Source of the DNA: JAGQLF01 sp964437465
Lineage (GTDB): Bacteria > Patescibacteriota > Dojkabacteria > J137
Direction: 5' to 3'
NCBI GenBank assembly: GCA_964437465.1
Contig: CAYTGI010000002.1
Location: forward strand, 34,126-98,125
DNA: 64,000 bases
A model generated the notes under the pieces. It ran no database searches. It was not told the origin of the DNA and saw nothing but the letters and a program-made list of their open reading frames with translations. Shown piece by piece: positions 61,558 to 64,000 of this stretch; within the stretch, counting starts at the first letter, position 1; every line of letters begins with the position of its first letter. The position numbers and the translations under genes were made by a program.

Positions 61558-62360
61558 ACCTTTTTTAGTTGGATAATCTTCAATATAAAAATAATCAAGG
61601 AATAAATCATTAACGTGCATATAGCAATAGAGGTTATATTAGAAAGTTCTAAGTTTCTTACTAAAAGTCCAAATAGTGCCCATTCAATAACTCCTATGAA
61701 GCCAAATAATCCTATTTTTCTAGAGCTTAAATATGTGATTAAACTTATTACTAAAAAAGCCGCAAACAGTACGAATATTGTCCAATACTCTCCTTTACCA
61801 TTTCCTGTAAAGCCTCTGTCATATAAAAAATCAGTTATGTTTGCAATTGTAGCGATACTAATCCAAGCGAAATATGTGTTTAGTGGAAAGCTTATAAGCC
61901 AGTCGTCCACATTGGTGTCGATTACATTGGCTTCCTTTATTTGAGTTACAGTAAATGAATATATTAAAACAAAAAGCATCAGTATGATTACTACAACTGT
62001 TATTAAGGCTCCAAAAACATCATAGGGTTGAGGAGCTGAACCATCAATACTCGCAGCTATTAACCATAAGCTAAAAAATAGGTTCATGATTGCAAATGGC
62101 CATCCAATTATTCTATGGATTTTTCTATCTCTTTGGTTTGGTAAAATCTGATATATTCCATATGCGATCATACCTGTGATAATTATGCTCCAAACACTAA
62201 AAGTAAAACTAGCTGGAAGGAAATAAATTGGATCTCCTTCTACAAAATATCCTTGGTCAAAATTGGTAAATGCTGCTGATAAAGGAGAACTAGCCAGCTG
62301 TAAAAAAGCTAAAAGTAAAACTGAAACATGCCTGAGCTTAATATCTTTTATTTGTATAAT
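61542..62360 (-). CDS. TspO/MBR-like multi-pass membrane protein with unclear start
   Basis: Open frame 61542-62369. The family part YFLPASFTFSVWSIIITGMI and AYGIYQILPNQ, with GWPFAIMNLFFSLWLI, matches TspO/MBR-like proteins, and the homology extends upstream of the first ATG (62171) by over 50 residues. No ATG, GTG or TTG opens this region; candidates are ATT 62360 and ATA 62357. Upstream an AAGGA then ATG (62375) is followed at once by TAG (62370-62372). TspO-like proteins bind tetrapyrroles or cholesterol-like ligands; role here unknown. About seven hydrophobic helices. Confidence 0.72.
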   Translation of the reverse strand: MIQIKDIKLRHVSVLLLAFLQLASSPLSAAFTNFDQGYFVEGDPIYFLPASFTFSVWSIIITGMIAYGIYQILPNQRDRKIHRIIGWPFAIMNLFFSLWLIAASIDGSAPQPYDVFGALITVVVIILMLFVLIYSFTVTQIKEANVIDTNVDDWLISFPLNTYFAWISIATIANITDFLYDRGFTGNGKGEYWTIFVLFAAFLVISLITYLSSRKIGLFGFIGVIEWALFGLLVRNLELSNITSIAICTLMIYSLIIFILKIIQLKKVHISK

Positions 62361-62395
62361 ATAATATAGCTACATATTATCCTTATTTTAAAGCC

Positions 62396-62974
62396 ATGGC
62401 AAAATTAGACGAACTTAAAAATATAGAGTTTAAAGATAGGTCTAGCCTTAGAAATTGGCTGGAGAAAAACCATGATAAATCGGAGGGAATATTTCTTGTG
62501 ATGTATAAGAAAGACTCAGGACATCCAACTGTAAAGTACGATGAGGCAGTGGATGAAGCACTTTGTTTTGGATGGATAGATAGTAAGATTAACAAAGTTG
62601 ATAAAGATAGATATAAGATTCTTTATACTCCTAGAAAGGAGAAAAGCATATGGTCAGCTATAAATAAAAAGAAAGTTCAAAAACTTAAGAAAGAAGGTTT
62701 AATGACTGAGGCTGGGCGCAGATTAATTGAAGCTGCAAAAGAAAATGGGTATTGGTCCATATATGATTCAGTAGAAAAATTGGAAAAATCTAAAGAATTT
62801 CAGGAAGCGCTTAATAAAAATAAGGATGCAAAAAATTTTTACGAAAATGTTCTTAGTGATTCAATGAAAAAAGGGATTCTTTGGATGATAAAAAGTGCCA
62901 AAACTACTGAGACAAAGAGAAAAAGAATTGAAAGAATAATTAACAAACTTAACAATCAAGAAAAACCATATTAA
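62396..62974 (+). CDS. YdeI/OmpD-associated family protein
   Basis: The 192-residue protein matches the YdeI family: FKDRSSLRNWLEKNHDKSEG, YDEAVDEALCFGWIDSKINK, YKILYTPRKEKSIWSAINKK and the C-terminal helical region WMIKSAKTTETKRKRIERII. Members are linked to resistance against some peptides and to outer-membrane stress in E. coli; the biochemical activity is unclear. It is convergent with the alpha/beta hydrolase gene, sharing TTAA. Confidence 0.88.
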   Translation: MAKLDELKNIEFKDRSSLRNWLEKNHDKSEGIFLVMYKKDSGHPTVKYDEAVDEALCFGWIDSKINKVDKDRYKILYTPRKEKSIWSAINKKKVQKLKKEGLMTEAGRRLIEAAKENGYWSIYDSVEKLEKSKEFQEALNKNKDAKNFYENVLSDSMKKGILWMIKSAKTTETKRKRIERIINKLNNQEKPY

Positions 62975-63864
62975 CCTATATTTTTAAATAAATCTTCAGA
63001 TATAGTTAATAGGTGCAGATGTCCTCTATCTTTAAATTTTTTAAACAAACTTTTATTATTTCTTTCATGTTTATATATAGCTAAATTAATATCAGCAAAT
63101 TTATCATCTTTACCATGCCATATGTTTACCGGATAGTTTATATCTTTTACATTAAATCCCCAGTATCTATAACATCTAATTGCGTCATCTGCCGGACCTT
63201 TAATGCCATTTTTAAAGCTCTCCCTTACAATACTTCTAAAAAATTTTGCACTATCTTTATCTTGTAGAAACTCCCAATCGTCTTTACTTATTGATGACTT
63301 AAGACTTTGAATAAAGAGCTTATCTGAAAGAAGTTTTGAAGAATAACCTAAAAATGAAAAAAAGAATTTGAAAATAGACTTTGATGTTTTTTTTATGAAA
63401 AAACGATCAAGAGGAGCGAGGTATTTTAATAATTCTTCATTCTCTCCAACAGGTCCCCACCCTCCAAGATCGTAAGCAAATATAATTTTTTCCGGAATTT
63501 TATAAAGACATGTATTTAAATATGTAGATCCCCCAGAAAAACTGATTAATCCAAATTGTTCATGATTCATTTCAGTAGAAAACTTTAAAATATCATCAAC
63601 AAAATTAAAGTTTGTATAATTATTGATATAGTCTGATTCACCGCAGCCAGGTCTTTCAATCGCAAAGATCTCATAACCATACTTTTCAGCATGTTGTGAG
63701 AAAACTACTGCTTCAAGTCTTGAACTTGGTGTTCCATGAAAATAATAAACAGGTATTCCTCCTTCTTTACCAAGCCTTAGATAAGCTAATTTTCTTTTAC
63801 TCGATACTTTAAAGAAGTGAGTTAAATGTGATTCATTATTTAGATTAAGTTTCCTCCTTTTCAT
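62971..63864 (-). CDS. Alpha/beta hydrolase
   Basis: Product of 297 residues. VYYFHGTPSSRLEAVVFS is the oxyanion loop (HG) region. IERPGCGESDY follows. The nucleophile elbow is ISFSGGSTYLNT (Ser in S-F-S-G-G, a variant of GxSxG). The acid is near WHGKDDKFADIN and the His in GHLHLL. The lid region is helical (FFIKKTSKSIFKFFFSF). Substrate unknown, possibly an ester. ATG 63864 lies inside the 3' end of the upstream gene (20-nt overlap), implying one operon. Confidence 0.88.
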   Translation of the reverse strand: MKRRKLNLNNESHLTHFFKVSSKRKLAYLRLGKEGGIPVYYFHGTPSSRLEAVVFSQHAEKYGYEIFAIERPGCGESDYINNYTNFNFVDDILKFSTEMNHEQFGLISFSGGSTYLNTCLYKIPEKIIFAYDLGGWGPVGENEELLKYLAPLDRFFIKKTSKSIFKFFFSFLGYSSKLLSDKLFIQSLKSSISKDDWEFLQDKDSAKFFRSIVRESFKNGIKGPADDAIRCYRYWGFNVKDINYPVNIWHGKDDKFADINLAIYKHERNNKSLFKKFKDRGHLHLLTISEDLFKNIG

Positions 63865-64000
63865 TTAACACATCAATGTATAAAAATAATGCAATGGAGA
63901 TTAAAGCAATATTCTTAAAGACGAACTCACCATAAATTGTTATTACTGTTTCCGAGCTGAAAATAAGGCTTGGATTGATAATTGAGAAGAATATAGTCGA
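63845..64000 (-). CDS. 3' end of a DUF417/DoxX-like membrane protein (5' end outside window)
   Basis: The minus-strand frame enters the window at 64000 and ends with TAA at 63845-63847 (51 codons). The end contains GEFVFKNIALISIALFLYID, which resembles the last membrane helix of DUF417/DoxX-type proteins. Only this tail is visible, so the family is tentative. It overlaps the alpha/beta hydrolase start by 20 nt. Confidence 0.5.
   Translation of the reverse strand, partial: STIFFSIINPSLIFSSETVITIYGEFVFKNIALISIALFLYIDVLNEKEET

Overview
The window is about 64 kb of AT-rich, gene-dense bacterial DNA. It contains two 10-N assembly gaps (23701-23710 and 47356-47365), so it is probably a metagenome scaffold. 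Gene content and style suggest a Candidate Phyla Radiation (Patescibacteria) member: small, tightly packed genes, many short proteins of unknown family, a lysine/alanine-rich histone-like protein, a GIY-YIG mini-gene next to a tRNA, and a large share of coding capacity spent on surface proteins. This placement is inference; no rRNA is present. TGA is used as a stop (for example in mnmA and rmuC) and a release factor 2 gene is present, so the UGA-recoding lineages (Absconditabacteria, Gracilibacteria) are unlikely. Most start codons lack a clear Shine-Dalgarno sequence, and several have a TATAAT-like box only 5-6 nt upstream, which points to leaderless mRNAs.

Layout. 1-5.7 kb: 3' part of an ATP-dependent DNA ligase, a membrane protein, uvrC, mraY, an AI-2E family permease and nrdR. 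5.8-14 kb: tRNA-Cys, a DNPH1-like nucleotide hydrolase, a large secreted acidic protein, gpmI, tgt, and an operon of a DUF2797 protein, an FAD/NAD reductase and an unknown protein. 14-25 kb: a glycosyltransferase, the histone-like protein, ung, a methyltransferase, a Mpl/MurC-type ligase, a SpoU methylase, an EEP-family protein, ssb, a uvrB gene lacking its 5' half, and mnmA.

25.1-31.2 kb holds the most striking region. Five same-strand genes encode three membrane-anchored, cysteine-rich proteins ending in dockerin-like modules and two short membrane-anchored cohesin-like proteins. A sixth dockerin-like module lies in a pectate-lyase-like secreted protein at 57.8-59.4 kb. Together they look like a small cohesin-dockerin surface assembly.

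31.3-44.5 kb: pcm, prfB, lepA, two orphan genes, a five-gene rmuC operon with a P-loop kinase and a YjjX-like NTPase, a block of minus-strand unknown genes (one frameshifted), and clpC under a CIRCE-like operator. 44.8-49.9 kb: a very large secreted protein with a clan GH-A-like glycosidase domain, an M23-like domain and a lysozyme-like tail, split by an assembly gap, followed by a small membrane protein. 49.9-64 kb: a stand-alone receiver domain, gltX, a HAD phosphatase, a VIT1/CCC1 transporter, an AlbA_2/ATPase regulator, an arginase-family enzyme, tRNA-Ser carrying a 349-bp GIY-YIG insertion flanked by a copy of the tRNA 3' end, the pectate-lyase-like protein, an SDR enzyme, a TspO-like membrane protein, a YdeI-like protein, an alpha/beta hydrolase, and the 3' end of a DUF417/DoxX-like gene.
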